A stretch of 64,000 bases of DNA from Catonia carolina (taxonomy: Eukaryota > Arthropoda > Insecta > Hemiptera > Achilidae): contig JAQMRL010000016.1 of assembly GCA_035578175.1 (NCBI GenBank), positions 4,200,721 through 4,264,720 of the forward strand, given 5' to 3'. The notes under the pieces are model-generated. The model saw nothing but the letters and a program-made list of their open reading frames with translations. It was not told where the DNA came from and searched no databases. Numbering within the stretch: position 1 is the stretch's first letter; every line of letters begins with the position of its first letter. The translations under genes were made by a program, and so were the position numbers. Below, piece after piece: positions 9,330 to 24,300 of the stretch.

Positions 9330-12300
9330 CGCGTGCGTGTGTGTGTGTGTGTGTGTGTGTGAACAGAATATTTCAAGAACGAAACATCGTACGAACTTGA
9401 AACTTAAGTTAGGCACCACTACCGGACTACCGACTATCCGGGCCGCAATCTTAAAAATAAAATATTTTTTTCAACGAAAGTACAGCCTCCCAAAGAATTT
9501 TAACAGATATGGCGCCTACCCAAAAAAAAACGTAGGAGCCGTTTTTGAGAAAATCGAAAAAAAGTTAAAACATGAACATTTTCATCAAAATCGGTCAACT
9601 GGAAGAAGTAGTTTATTCGTGTAATTTTTAACTCTTTTTCGATTTTCTCAAAAATGGCTCCTACGTTTTCTTTAATCGTCTCATTTACCAAATTTTTATG
9701 GTCTACATGAAAGGGTAGAATTTTAAAATGTTCGACAACACTATGTACACTTATCACGTAGAATGCATATTAAGGCTGCAATCTTAAAAATAAAACATTT
9801 TTTTCAACGAAAGTACAGCCTCCCAAAGAATTTTAACAGATATGGCGCCTACCCAAAAAAAACGTAGGAGCCGTTTTTGAGAAAATCGAAAAAAAAGTTA
9901 AAAATTACACGAATAAACTACTACTTCCGGTTGACCGATTTTGATGAAAATGTATTCGTGTTGGGTCCTCTAATAGTACCTAACTTGAGTTTCAACTTTG
10001 TACGATGTTTCGATTTTGATATTTTTCTTCACTCACACACACACACCAATCGCTAAAAACACGTTTTTTGGTTCAGGGGGTCTGAAAAAGTGTAAATATG
10101 GTAAAAACTCGATTTCTTAAAATTGACATGAAAACAATACTTTCCTTCCTATATATTCATATAGGTAAGAGGCCCATAACCGACAGGTGGAGTGTCAAAA
10201 TTGTTTACACTCAATATGTTCGTTACAGGGCTAAAACAAATAGTTCCGTTTCTTACCACATGGTCAGCGAATTAAATGACTGAGTCATTTAAGAACAGAA
10301 GAGGTAGAGGTGTACTGTGACACTAATCAAAGTTATCTCCTCTAAAAGTAATGAATTTCATTATACAGCCAGACCCTGTGGTGAATGAAGTGAAGGTGTC
10401 ATTTGCAGAGTGGAAAATATGTGCTCTTCAGAGGGCCCGGCATGCTCATAAGCGTACTTTACCACTCAGTGAGGCAGGCAATTGTAAACCACCTTACTCC
10501 TCGTTTTACCTAGTAAAACCTCTACAGGTTCAAACCAGCCTTTTGGCTGATGACCTAAAAAAAACAACAGGTAAGAGAAAGTAAAAATTAAAAAAAATCT
10601 ATAATTGGGTGATCATCATATGATAAGATAAAGAACTACTTTTTGTATCCCTGGAACTAGCAGATCGAGTGCACATAATTTAACGCTCCACCTGCCTGTT
10701 ATTGACAATGCTTCCCTGTAAATTCATAAATAGGACGAGAAAAATCTGATGTGAAACACTCACACAACTTTCTCTTGCCAGTGAAAATAATTAACAATAA
10801 ACCTAACATTAGTAATAAAACATTAGAAGTAAACAAAAAAAACTAACCTTAATAAATATAACCTAATTTTAATCATATATATGAAAGACGCAAAATGAAA
10901 ATCGATCTCAGTTTGCCTTAAAAATACGGAAAATCACTCTTTCACGCTAAACTAGGCTCTGTAGAAAAAATGCTCTAAATAAAAGTTGTAGATTTTTTAA
11001 TTTTCTATAAATTCGATTATTTACACTTTTGTCATAAAATGCATACTAAGGCCGAAATCTTTAAAAAATCGATTTTTCACACGTTTTCGTGAGAAAAAAA
11101 AGAAAAATGCTAATTACCGCTAAACTAAGCGTTATACAAAAAAAATGTTTGAAATAAAAGTTGTAGAATTTTAAATTTTCTAATTTTTTTATTATATAAG
11201 TTTTTGCGCTATAATACATAACATTAAAGCCGTAATCTTAAAAAAACACTTTTTTACGTAAAACAGCCTCACCAAGAATTTCAGCAAACATGGCGCCTAC
11301 CCTATCTTGTAAAAAATAAAACATTGAGTAAACCAGGCGATTTAAAAAAAATCATAGGACCAGTTTTTGACAAAATCGCAAAAAAGTGAAAAATTACACG
11401 AATAAAGTACTACTTCCGGTTGAGCGATTTTGATGAAAACGTTCGCGTCGGGTCCGGTAGTGGTATGTAACTTAAGTTTCAAGTTTCAAGTTCGTACGAT
11501 GCTCCGTTCTTGAGATATTCTGTTCACACACAGACCAATCGCTAAAAACATGTTTTTAGGGTTCAGGGGGTCTGAAAACGTGTAGATCCGGTGAAAACTC
11601 GATTTGTTAAAATCGACATGAAAACAATACTTTCCTTCCTATATATTCATATAGGCAAGAGAAAGTAAAAAGTAAAAATAATGATGATTGCAATAGCATG
11701 ATTATATTAATGATGATAAATTGTAACTCGAAATCGATTTATAGTGAAGGTAAAATTGAGCCTAAATTTACGTGCTGTGTTACATACAGTATTGTTACGA
11801 CACATCAATTTAATTTTATAAGTTACGCTTCATCACGTACATGAACTACTATCGGTTTCATATTATATGCATTCGAGTTTCAAGATCTTCATTTCCAAAA
11901 CGATTAGTACTAAGATTTCAATATACGAGGTGTAGCTATTAAATAACGAGACTGACGTTGTAAAAAAAATTTAATTTTAATTTTATACATAATCACTTAT
12001 TTTCACCTTCAATATACACTCCTTTTCTATCCCTACAAAGCTCCATGCGAATTTTCCATTGTTGGACGTGCTGTGCTGGAAGTCATCTTCTGTCAGCTCC
12101 TTCAGGATATGTGCCGCTCAAAAATGTTTTAAATTAAGCTCGCAAAAATGTTTGTACTGACACTTTGTACGCGATTGAAAATGACCCAAATTTTTTTTGG
12201 AAACGATAATAATATGTGATGAAACGTGGTTTTTTTACTTATGATCCGGAAACGAAGCGCCAATCCATGCACTGGACGAGCTGAACTTCACCGAGAGCCA

Positions 12301-15300
12301 AAAAAGCTCGAATGAGCAAGTCAAAATTTAAAGCAATGGTGATAGGTTTTTTTCATACCCATGGGATTGTGTACCATTACGCACTGTCCCAAAAACATTA
12401 GCTCGGATATTAGTCTACTAGTACAGCTCATTACTACAACAATATTTATATTCATACGTACTATTACTTTATTATTTATTATTATTTGCACTTATTTAAC
12501 CTGTACCTGTTTAAATCACAATTATACACTTACACTATTTGTCTAATCGAAACAAATTTATCTGAATATTGAACAACCGATCAAACCCAAAACATAATGA
12601 AACTGCACTGACTACAAAACCAATATTGCACGGTCGCTAACAGTATACAACTGAAGTTAAAGCATAGTTTATATTAGCTGCTCACAAGTAAATAAGGAAT
12701 AATGCTTACTCCATTCAATTAAATCGTATAAATTATTAGCGACCGTGCAATATTGGTTTTGTAGTCAGTGCAGTGTAATTATGTTTTGGGTTTGATCGGT
12801 TGTTCAATATTCAGATAAATTCGTTTCGATTAAACAAATAAGAAGTGCGGAAGGGAGGGAATCCTATTTCGAAACTTGCCAGTATATAATTATTATTATA
12901 TATAATAATAATTATTATATAGTATATAATTATTATTATATATAATAATAATTATATTATTAATATATTATATTAATAATATAATTATATTATTATAATA
13001 TAATATAATTATATTATATATAATTATATTATTAATATATTATATTAATAATATAATAATATTATTAATTATAATAATATTATAATATTATAATATATTA
13101 TAATAATTATTATATATTTTTTAACAAAAATATATTATTTTTGTTAAATAATATATTTTTGTTAAATATATTATTTAACAAAAATAATTTGTTAAATATT
13201 TAATGGGAAATGAACTGAATTGAATTCTGGTTTCAGTTTCAATGCACAAGAACAGGAACCAGGTCATTCCAAGTGAAGTTTAATGCAAAATCTTTGACGC
13301 TGCTCGAGAAAGAAACTGTATTTGCGAAGAAACGAGAAACGGACAACTATATACTGCCATCGAATACGTTGGTATCTGACATCAAGTTAAATGGCAGCAA
13401 GAATATGTACACCATCTCCTTAAAACAACCATTGTTAACAGACGCCACATACATGTTGAGGATTAGCGTCAAGGGTGAACACACTCCAACTTCTGGTGTC
13501 GGATTCCCTGTGTACACCTACTTAGACGGTGAAAAAACAAGGTAAATTCTTATAAATTGTACTTTTCCGCTTCAAAATTTACTGTATACAGTCCATCTAC
13601 TGTAAGAGTACTCCGCGTGCGCGAGGCAAGCGCCTATAGGTTGTAAACGAAAGTTTTACACTAGTCAGCGCGTATCTACCTCTCCGCCTGACAATTATCT
13701 TGCACTACGTTCCGTCATTAAAATATCTACATCCACCTAAAATAAACATTATCCTTTAAATGTTTTCAATTACACCGTTCAGATTACAGTATAATACCGA
13801 TTATCCGTGGTAATTGGGGGGATAACTATACCGGATAACCGGAAGACACGGATAATACAACCCAGTTCGGTCGAGACCACCTACGTCATAAACAAAACCA
13901 CCAGTTACGCGTATGTTTTATTCTACTGATTAATACAAGTTAATACATGTACTATCGGATATCGGAAATAAATAAACAAATTGAATTGAAATAAAAATAT
14001 TTACTACATAAATTTATAATATAAATCTTAATATTATATTTATAATATTATAAATCTTACCTTAAACTACGTAACAAAAAATATCACAAAAAAATCTGTT
14101 ATTTTACTTTGTTTCATTTTACTACGATACGAAATTAGTTTATGTCTCCATTAATGTGCCTACTCATTGTTGTCGTAATCGAACAATATTATGGTAGTAA
14201 ATCACAATAATTGTGATAATTACGATGACGAAAATGTCGGGAGTTGAAAAGTTTTAATTTGTAAAAGTTATACAGTACATACATAATTAATTTTTCTAGT
14301 GACTTTAATTTTTCTAGCCGGCCGCGTTGGCGATGTTGGTAACGTGCTCGCCTCTCATCACGCGGTCTTGGGTTCGAATCCCACTCGGGCATGGGATTTT
14401 TTCATACGTTACAAAACAATCATTTCATCCTTCACCTTCTGCATTAGCAGCAATTTGCAAAACAGTCGGACGTTAAACAAAAAAAAAAAAATTTCTAGTG
14501 ATCGCACGGTTAATCCAAACCCCGGTTAAACGATCCACGGAAAATCGGTACTCTACTGTACTTGTAATTATTGTAGTTTCATAAAGAGACTCCGTAATTA
14601 ACTATTTCAACCATTACATTTACAAAACAATTTTTTTCTACTTTTTAATGTTTACGGCTTTTATGTTTCAAAAACTCAACACATTCACTATCATGCATGT
14701 TAACAAAACACAGTTTACAAAACTTTTCAAAACTTCAGTCTACGTAAAAAATCTAAACTAAGCGATATAATTCCAAAAGATAACTCGTGAAACTAAAAAT
14801 GAGTTAAACACGGGCAAGTGCAAACAGTTGTATTACACTAATCAGAGACATTAATTATTTTAATGATATGAAATAAACAATCTGAAATGATAAACAACGA
14901 ATCTTTGGAATTTTTTACTCTCCTGTTACAATTCAAGAGCATTTGTCTTATATTATTTGTGACCAAAAATGAAATAAAACTGAGTCTATAATAAAAACCT
15001 ACTAATCATAAATAATATTGTAATAATAATAGTAAATAATGTAACGAAAAATAACAATAGTAAAATTTCAGTTATTAAAATGGTAAACAATTCGATTTAC
15101 AGTTCGATTTATAAAACATTTTCTAACAAATGAATTGAACGTGTTTTTATTATACGAGTATTAAGCTTAGAGCGAATCAGTGGTGTATGAAATTTTGTTT
15201 TTGATCATGCTGTGCGTATTTTTAATTAATGCGCATGCTCACTTGCATTGCTGGTTGCCTACGTCGGAGTACTCTTAGCGTGGACAAACTAGATGGGAGC

Positions 15301-18300
15301 TCACTTGATTGCTAGCATAATATAAGGGTAAGCGCATAGTGGGAGCACAGGGCCGTTGAATAAGAGAAGGGCTATCTCATTACTAGTGCTCGGATTTTGC
15401 ATATTTTGCATATCTTTTTTTTTAAGTTCTACCGGGTGATTTTTTAGTCCTGTTACCCAATTGTTAATGTCTGGTAATTTTTTTCTAAGAAAGGGATATT
15501 TTGTTTTGTGACACAAAGTTGGTAGCCCTACTCAACCGGTATAGATACGACAGTTTGAGTTGATTCTCCTTGAGTTGCGTAAAATTTTGTGCTGTTTCCA
15601 GTTGTGTTACGAAAAGAATATCTTTTACCCTAGAACAACGGGTTTTCATTCTTGAACAATATTTTGCTACAAAATCGTATGCGAGTGTAAAAGAATCATT
15701 TCAAATTAAATTTTTTGGTGTTCCTCCACTCTATTCTAGTCAATTTCTAGGCTAACTAACTGATTTTTAGAGGCATGTATTGTTTGCAGCAGAAAACGTA
15801 GTGGTCGATCAACTCTCTTGACAGATGACGTTAAGAGAATGTGAAAACAAGATTGCTCAATTCTCCATGGAAAAGTTTACAAAAACTTTCCTCGAATGTT
15901 GATTTGTCATGTTCGAGTGCTCAAAAAGCTGCTAAAAAATTGAAATTGTATCCGTATCACATACGATTAGTTCTAGAGCTTCAGCCTCCAGATTTAAACA
16001 AGAGATTGTTTTAGGATAAAAGACATTCTGTTCGTAGCACGACCGGAAATGGCACAAAATTTTACACAGCTCAAGGAGGATCAACTCACACTGCCATATC
16101 CATACTGGTTGAGTAGGGCTACCAACTTAGTGTCACAAAACAAAATTTATTTTTTTTAGAAAAATATTACCAGACATTAACAATTGGGTAACAGGACTAA
16201 AAAATCACTCTGAACAATAAGTTTATAATCCGTTTTGAGTGTTTTTGAATGATTTGCGACCAAAAAACCCCAATTTTATTTTGAATATTTGTGCATACGA
16301 GGGTGGTCTGAAAAGTTTCCGACCTCAACGTGCAGATGGCAGCACTCGTAAACAAAAGCTTGTGAATTTTGTTGTTCATCTGCTGACAGTTACTCACCAA
16401 AGTTTCAGACATTTTGGACGCGCAGTTGTTATGATGTCGTAACAGTCGTTTGAGTGAGTTGATGTGAGTGTTTTTGTGAAAATGGACAAAATCGAGTATC
16501 AAGCTGTCATTAAATATTTGTTTTTGAAAGGCAGTACGTCTACACAAATCAAAAATGAGTTGGATTCTGTGTATGGAGACTCTGCACCATCATTTACCAC
16601 AGTGAAATTTTAAGCAGCTGAATTTAAATGTGGCCGTAAGAGCTTGGGAGATGATGAACGTTCGAGACGTCCAAAAACTGCAACTACCGACGAAAACATC
16701 GCCAAAGTTCACAAAATGGTGCTAGACGACCGCCGAATTAAAGTGAGAGAGATAGCAGAGGTTATGAACCTGTCAAAAGAATTGTTTGTCACGTATTAAA
16801 TAATCATTTAGGCATGAGAAAGCTGTCCGCGCGTTGGGTGCCGCGTTTGCTCGCATTAGACCAAAAACGTGTTCGAATGAACATTTCCAACGCTTTGTTG
16901 GCGCAGTTTAGGTCAATAAATCCGAGTTTAGGCGCCGATTAATTACTGTAGATGAAACTTGGATACACCATTATACGCCTGAAACAAAAATACAGTCCAA
17001 ACAGTGAACTGCAAAGGGGGAACCGGCTTCAAAAAAAGCAAAAACTGTTTTTTCGGCTGGGAAAGTGATGGCGACTGTTTTTTGGGATAGCCATGGAGTT
17101 ATTTTAATAGATTATATTCAAAAAGAAAAAAACATTACAGGAGCATACTACGCATCATTACTTGATAAGCTAAAGGCAGAACTTGCGGAAAAACGGTCAC
17201 ATTTGCAGAAAAAGAAAATCCTGTTTCACCAAGACAACGCACCGTCTCGCACCTCAGCGGTTGCCTTGGCGAAAATCCACGAATTACGGTTTGAATTGCT
17301 TGATCATCCACCTTATTCACCAGATCTAGCCTCAAGCGACTTTTTTTGTTCTCTCATCTAAAAATTGCACTTGGAGGACAGAGATTTTCGTCAAATGAAG
17401 AGGCAATCATCTTCGTGAACAACTATTTTGCAGAGAAAAACGCCGAGTACTATTTGGACGAGTTGCAAAAATGGGAGCATCGCTGGGAGAAGTGTGCAAA
17501 GTAACAAGGAGTCTATGTTGAAAAATAAAAAAAGAATTTCGGAAAAAATGTCTTGTATCTTTGTTAGGTCAGAAACTTTTCAGACCACCCTCGTATTTCG
17601 GACCCTTTTGCATATTTATGGTTTTTTTTGCATATTTTAGACAAATTTCCAGAAAAATTGTAAAAAAACAAAAGTATTTGTGAAGGCACCGAGCAGAATA
17701 AGGGCATTCAAGAATGCTTATCCTAACGTTCCTCTCCCACCTCAACCTATAATCACAAGATGGGGTACTCGGATATCTGCAGCCAATTACTTTGCTGAAC
17801 ACCATGAAAAAGTGAAGGAAATAATTGGAAGTTTTGATGAATCAGAGAACCAAGCAATAGCTCAAGCTAATGCAACTAAACTAAACTAAACTAACTAAAA
17901 CTAACCAGGTCTTCAGTAGTTCAACAACTTGCTTATGTTCATTCCAATTTTGGATTCATTCCCGATTTAATTACAGCATTAGAATCAAAAGGAATGAACC
18001 TATGTGATTCAGTCGGCCCTCATTTATAGGTTAAAAGAAAAAAGTAAAGAATGGAGAGGACCTGTCGGCGAAAAGTTGAGGAACAAATTGAACGCAGTGT
18101 TGAAGAGAAACCCAGGATGGAAGGCAGTTCAGGATGTTTCAAGAATTTTGAAGGGAGAGCTTGCGGATGAAATGGAAATGCAAATAAGTGACCCCCTAGC
18201 AATTTCAGCTTTGATTATTTTATAATAAGGAATTCGGTTGGAGATGATTGTTTGTACGATTCTACTCCTTCTATAACCTAATACTAGTAATAATACCATT

Positions 18301-21300
18301 CTTGAGAAAGGATTACTTCGTGAAAATTAACAAGAACAAAACGAAAGTGTTGTGCAGCAGCAAGAGTGGTTTAGAAGAGATGGGAAATTTAAAAGTAGGC
18401 AACGAAAACATACAGGAAATTGGGGAATTCTGCTATCTAGGGAATAAAATAACAAAGGATGGTAGAAGCACAAGTGATATCAGAAGTAGAATTGCTCAAG
18501 CTAGAAAAGCCTTTAAAATGAAAAACAGCTTACTGACTACAAACATTGATTTACAGATTAGGAAAAATTTCTTAAAACATTATGTTTGGAGTGTAGCATT
18601 ATACGGAAGTGAAACGTGGGTGATAGGGGCTGTAGAACGGAAGAGGATAGAAGCTTTTGAAATGTGGTGTTGTAGGAAAATGTTAAAGATTAGGTGGGTG
18701 GACAAAATAAGTAATTTAGAGGTTCTTAGGCGAGTGGATGAAAAAATAAGTATATGGAAGCATCTTACCAAAAGAAGGGATAGGCTTAGTGGTGGGGCAT
18801 ATCCTAAGACATCCAGGTATTGGGCTATTAATAATGGAGGGCAATGTTGAGGGAGTAAATTGTAGAGGGACGCAAAGATTAGAATATATAAAGCAAATTA
18901 CAAAAAAATGTAGGGTGTTACAGGTATGTAGATATGAAACGACTTGCGCAAGATAGAAAGGTCGGAGAACTGCATCAAACCAGTCGAGAGACTGACGACA
19001 AAAAAAAACCATTACTATAAATATCAGATGAATTAATGTCCCATAGCCGTGCGAGTGAGAGGGAGGTATGGGGCATAACTACGCATGCGCCTAAAGATGT
19101 TTACCGTTATAATCCAAATCTGAAAACATACTACAGTCGTTATCTTGCTTGTTAGTGTACTGCGTGCATAAACACTTGCTCACAACAATGAGTGAAATTA
19201 TACCGGGTGATTTTTTAGTCCTGTTACCCTATTGTAAGTGTGTGGTAATTTATTTCTAATAAAGGGAAATTTTGTTTTGTCTCACGAAGTTGGTAGCCCT
19301 ACTCAATCGGTATACACACGGCAGTGTGAGTTGATTAACCTTGAGCTGTGTAACATTTTGTGTGGATTCCGGTCGTCTTATGAACAGAATGTCTTTTAAC
19401 ATAGAACAACGGGTTTTCATTATTGAACAATATTTTGCTACGAAATCGTACACGAGTGTAAAAGATGCATTTAAAATTAAATTTGTTGGTGTACCTCCGC
19501 CAGAAAAAATGTCAATTTCTAGGCTAGCAAACCGATTTCGAGAGACAGGTAGTGTTTACGACAGAAAACGTAGCGGTCGACCAACTGTCTTGACAGATGA
19601 CGTTATAGAGAATGTGAAAACAAGATTACTTAATTCTCCACGGAAAAGTTTACGAAAACTTTCCTCGCAAGTTGGTTTATCATATTCGAGTGTTCAAAAA
19701 GCTGCTAAAAAATTGCATATGTATCCGTATCGCGTACGATTAGTCCAAGAGCTTCAACCTCCAGATTTAAACAAGCGATTGCAATATTGCCGTTGGTTTA
19801 GGTCATTCGTAAATGATAACGGAATCGAATCTTTGAACACAGTGTTCTTTAGTGATGAAGCTTGGATCCATCTAGACGGTTATGTGAACACTCAAAACAC
19901 TCGAATTTGGGCGGCTGAAAATCCTCACGCCGTTCACGATAAATCTTTACATCCTGCAAAAATTGGTGTGTGGTGTGCGATATCTTGTCGGCGTATAGTC
20001 GGACCCATTTTCTTCGAACAGACTGTAAATGGTGAAGTGTACAGGAATATTGTGCACCAATTTGTGGCTCTACTGGAACCTCAAGAACGGTATTGCTGGT
20101 TTCAGCAAGACGGCGCTACCTGTCACATGTCTCGAGAAATCATAGATTTTCTGCAAGAGTTCTTTGGTGGTCAAATAATAAGCAAGGGTTTATGGCCTCC
20201 AAGGTCGCCAGACCTCACATCCCCTGATTACTTTTTGTGGGGCTACATTAAGTCCGAGGTCTTCAAAAACAATCCTCACAATATTGATGAACTTAAAGCC
20301 AATATTACAGACTGAATCACAAGTGTTTCCAGTGCAACTCTCAAAAAGGTTTCTGCTAATATGGTGAAAAGAGTCAAAGCGTGTATAACCTCAATGGGTG
20401 GACATTTTGAGCATATTCTTTAAAAATCTTTAGAAACTAAGAAATGTGAGTAATAAAATATTAAATTTCTTTTGTATATAACAACTATACATTTTTATTA
20501 CAACTAAATTTCCGTTTTATAAATTACATTAAAAATTGGGTACAGGACTAAAAATTTCACCCTGTACAATGTTATTGGAACGGCGCGTATGGGTTGTGCG
20601 AGTGAGAGCGTTATGCATTCTCTCACTCCCACGGCTAGGGGACTTTACTTTATCTGAATACTGTACGTGCGTTCGAAAAATATTAGTCATAAACTATTTC
20701 AAATAACTACTGGCAGTACCAAAATATTTTATTAAATTTTGAACTAATAATATTCTAAAATGTTTTATTAATATACTAAAAGTTTATTATAATAGCCTAA
20801 TAAAGTAAAAAAAATCTGGTGTGAAACACTCACTCAACTTTCTCTTGCCAATGCAAATAATTAACAATAATGCTAACATTAGTAATAAAACATTAGAAAT
20901 AAACAAAAAAACTAACCTCAATAAACATAACCTAATTTTAATCATGAGTGAAAGACGCAAAATGAAAATCAACTTCAGTTTGGCTTAAAAATACGGAAAA
21001 TCATCACAATTTCATGCCAAACTAGGCTCACTAGAGAAAAATGCTTAAAATAAAAATTGTAGATCTTTTAATTTCCTATAAATTTTATTACATACATTTA
21101 ACATACTACAGTATAATACCGATTATCCGTGGTAATTGGGGGGATAACTATACCGGATAACCGGAAAACACGGATAATACAACCCAATTCGGTCGAGACC
21201 ACCTACGTCATAAACAAAACCACCAGTTACGCGTATGTTTTATTCTACTGATTAATACATGTTAATACTATCGGATATCGGAAATAAATAAACAAATTGT

Positions 21301-24300
21301 ATTGAAATAAAAATATTTACTACATAAATTTATATAAATCTTACCTTAAACTACGTAACAAAAAATATCATAAAAAATCTGTTATTTTACTTTGTTTCAT
21401 TTTACTACGATACGAAATTAGTTTATGACTACATTAATGTGCCTACTCATTGGTGTCGTAATCGAACAATATTATCGTAGTAAATCACAATAATTGTGAT
21501 AATTACGATGACGAAAATGTCGGGAGTTGAAACGTTTTAATTTGTAAAAGTTATACAGTACATAGCCTACATAATTAATTTTTCTAGTGATTTTAATTTT
21601 TCTAGCCGGCCGCGCTGGCGATGTTGGTAACGTGCTCGCCTCTCATCACGCGGTCTTGGGTTCGAATCCCATTCGGGCATGGGATTTTTTCATACGTTAC
21701 AAAAAATTCATTTCATCCTTCAACGTCTGCATTAGCAGCAATTTGCAAAACAGTCGGACGTTAAACCAAAAAAAAAAAAAATTTCTAGTGATCGCACGGT
21801 TAATCCAAACCCCGGTTAAACGATCCACGGAAAATGGGTACTCTACTGTATTTACATACTTTATTATCCACTTAACCTATCTTGTAGAGCATAAAAAATT
21901 TAGTAAACTAGGCGATTTTTAAAAAAATCGTAGGACCAGTTTTTGAGAAAATCGCAAACAAGTGAAAAATTACACGAATGAACTACTACTTCCGGTTGAC
22001 CGATTTTGATGCTAATGTTCGTGCGGGTCCGGTAGTGGTATGTACAAAATCAAAATCAAAACAGACGCACATTTTTAACTGCATAAAATATTAACTAATA
22101 TTATGTAGGTTGGGAGTAACAGCTGATTGGTCAGCTGTTACTCCCAACCTACACATTGAAAAATATTCGTCTGTTTTGATTTTGAATAAAGCGAAATTTC
22201 AATATCTATTATTCATTTTTTCCTGAGTAATTCACATATGTATAAATCTTTTCAGAATTACATTTTCTACAAATTTATTTAAGAAAAAATACACCTTTAT
22301 TTACCATTTATGGAAGTAATCTTACGTTAAACACAAGAATGTGTTATTTCTTTACACCAATTCTTGTGTTTTATGTAAGATATCTCTGAAAGTATTGCAT
22401 TTACAGCTCTGGAACCAATTTTATTCAATTTTTCAGATTAAAAACCATAAGAAACAATCGTATTTGTATCTTTCTAACTACCTTTAACATTTTTATACGG
22501 CCTTACTTCACCAAGGGTACAGAGTTCTAGGTGAAATTTTTTGCTAGCCGTAACTCGCTAACTAAGCATTTTCAGGCATATGTTTATATGAACTTTTTTC
22601 TTATTTTTAGCTATAGAATGAGATCCTAAGAGATTGCCGGAGAGTTTTGAATCACCCTGTATAGTAAGGAAAGTATTGTTGTCATGTCGATTTTCCGAAA
22701 TCAAGTTATCACTGGATCTACACGTTTCCAGACCCTCTGACCCAAAAAACATGTTTTTAGCGATTGATCTGTGTGTGTGTGTGTGAACAGAATATCTCGA
22801 GAACGGAACAATTTTACGAACTTGAAACTTGAAAATTAAGTTAGATACCATTACTGGACCCGACACGAACATTTTTATCAAAATCGGTCAACCGGAAGTA
22901 GTAGATTATTCATGTAAGTTTTCAATTTTTTTGCGATTTTCTCAAAAATTGGTCCTACTATTTTTTTTAAAAATCGCCTTATGATCTACAAGATAGGGTA
23001 GGCGCCATGTTTGCTGAAATTATTGGTGAGGCTGTTTTCACGTTAAAATATTGTTTTTTTAAGATTACGGCTTTAATGTGAATTTTACAGCAAAAATTTA
23101 TAAAAAACAAAAGTTGTAGAGAATTTAACAACCTACAACTTTTATTTTTAACAGTTTTTTGTATAACGCTTAGTTTAGCGGTAATTAGCAATTTTCTGTT
23201 TTTTTTTCTCACGGAAACTTGTGAAAATTTTATTTTTTAAGATTTCGGCCTTAGTATGCATTTTATGACAAAAGTGTAGCCCATATAATGAAATTTATAG
23301 GAAATTAAAAGATCTACAACTTTTATTAACGAATTTTTCTCTACAGAGCCTAGTTTAGCGTGAAAGAGTGATTTTCTGTATTTTTAAGCCAAACTCAGGT
23401 AGATTTTCATTTTGCGTCTTTCACTCATGATTAAAATAAAGTTATGTTCTATAAAGGTTATTTTTTTGTTTATTTTTAATGTATTATTACTAACTGTTAG
23501 GTTAACCCACCGGGTTGGTCTAGAGGTAAACTCGTCGCCACAATCAGCTGTTTAACAGCTGATTTTCGGAGACGAAGGTTCCTGGTTCAAATCCTAGTAA
23601 AGGTAGTTACTTTTATACGGATTTGAATAATAGACAGTGGTTGCCGGTGTACTTTGATGGTTGGGGTTCAATTAACCATACTTTCTCAGGAGTGGTCGAC
23701 GTGGGTCTGTACAAGACTACATCTCAGTTACACGTCATACACATCATCCTCATCTCATTGGGTCATGGGGTTGATTATTGTTCTGAATTGAACAGATTGC
23801 AACATATTAGGAATTAAAAAAAAGAAAAAAAACTGTTAGGTTATATTGGTCATAATTTGCATTGGCAAGAGAAAGTTATGTGAGTGTTTCACATCAGATT
23901 TTTGAAAAACTGTTTCATAGCACCTTCATCCACTCAGCTCTTCAAGTAATAGAAAAAGTCGTATACAGGGTGATTCACGAAGATATGCAGAACTTTGGGA
24001 CCCCATTGTCCATGTAAAAATAATGAAAAAAGTTTATATAAACATGGGTCCGGAAATGCTTCGTTTCCGAGTTACGGCTAGCGAAAGTTTCGCTCGGATT
24101 TCAGCTCACCAGGTGAAATGAGGTCTTCCTGAAATTCTGGTAAGGTAGATTAAGGGTGAATTCAATCATTTCTTATGGTTTTTGATCTGATAAATTGAAT
24201 AAAACAGGTCCCAGAACTGTAAGTTAAATAGTTTTTAAGAAAACCAGTGTCAAATGCAAAAAATGGAGTGATAACACATTTTTTCATCTTTGGGCAAGAA

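Larger units (their letters stand above)
13585..15297. mobile_element. TIR element containing a pogo-like MITE
   Basis: Left end CCATCTACTGTAAGAGTACT is matched by an inverted right end around 15262-15297 (GGAGTACTCTTAGCGTGGAC, then CTAGATGG). The interior is non-coding and hosts the MITE at 13787-14558. Superfamily unknown. Confidence 0.55.
15396..18235 (+). mobile_element. hAT-like element broken by two mariner insertions
   Basis: The left part near 15401 (TAGTGCTCGGATTTTGCATA) and the right part from 17594 (CGGACCCTTTTGCATATTTA) share TTTTGCATATTT blocks. They appear to be one element separated by the insertions at 15432-16213 and 16298-17593. The right part encodes a hAT-type transposase remnant. 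The outer bounds are uncertain. Confidence 0.45.
19020..20661. mobile_element. 280-bp TIR element, copy 2, split by a transposon
   Basis: The left half 19020-19200 and right half 20567-20661 reconstruct the same element as 6101-6378. The DUF4817-type element sits inside a TA of its AAATTATA motif. Confidence 0.75.
20813..22046 (-). mobile_element. Helentron-like repeat split by a pogo-like MITE
   Basis: The 3' hairpin end is at 20819-20850. The family sequence continues to about 21096 and resumes at 21868-22046 after the MITE, where a foldback fragment cuts it. Confidence 0.8.

Noticed and set aside
9271..9624. Cys-Val repeat protein
   Set aside because: Translation of a GT microsatellite.
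12878..13200. Replication origin or matrix attachment site
   Set aside because: The only evidence is AT richness, which is ordinary for an expanded AT microsatellite.
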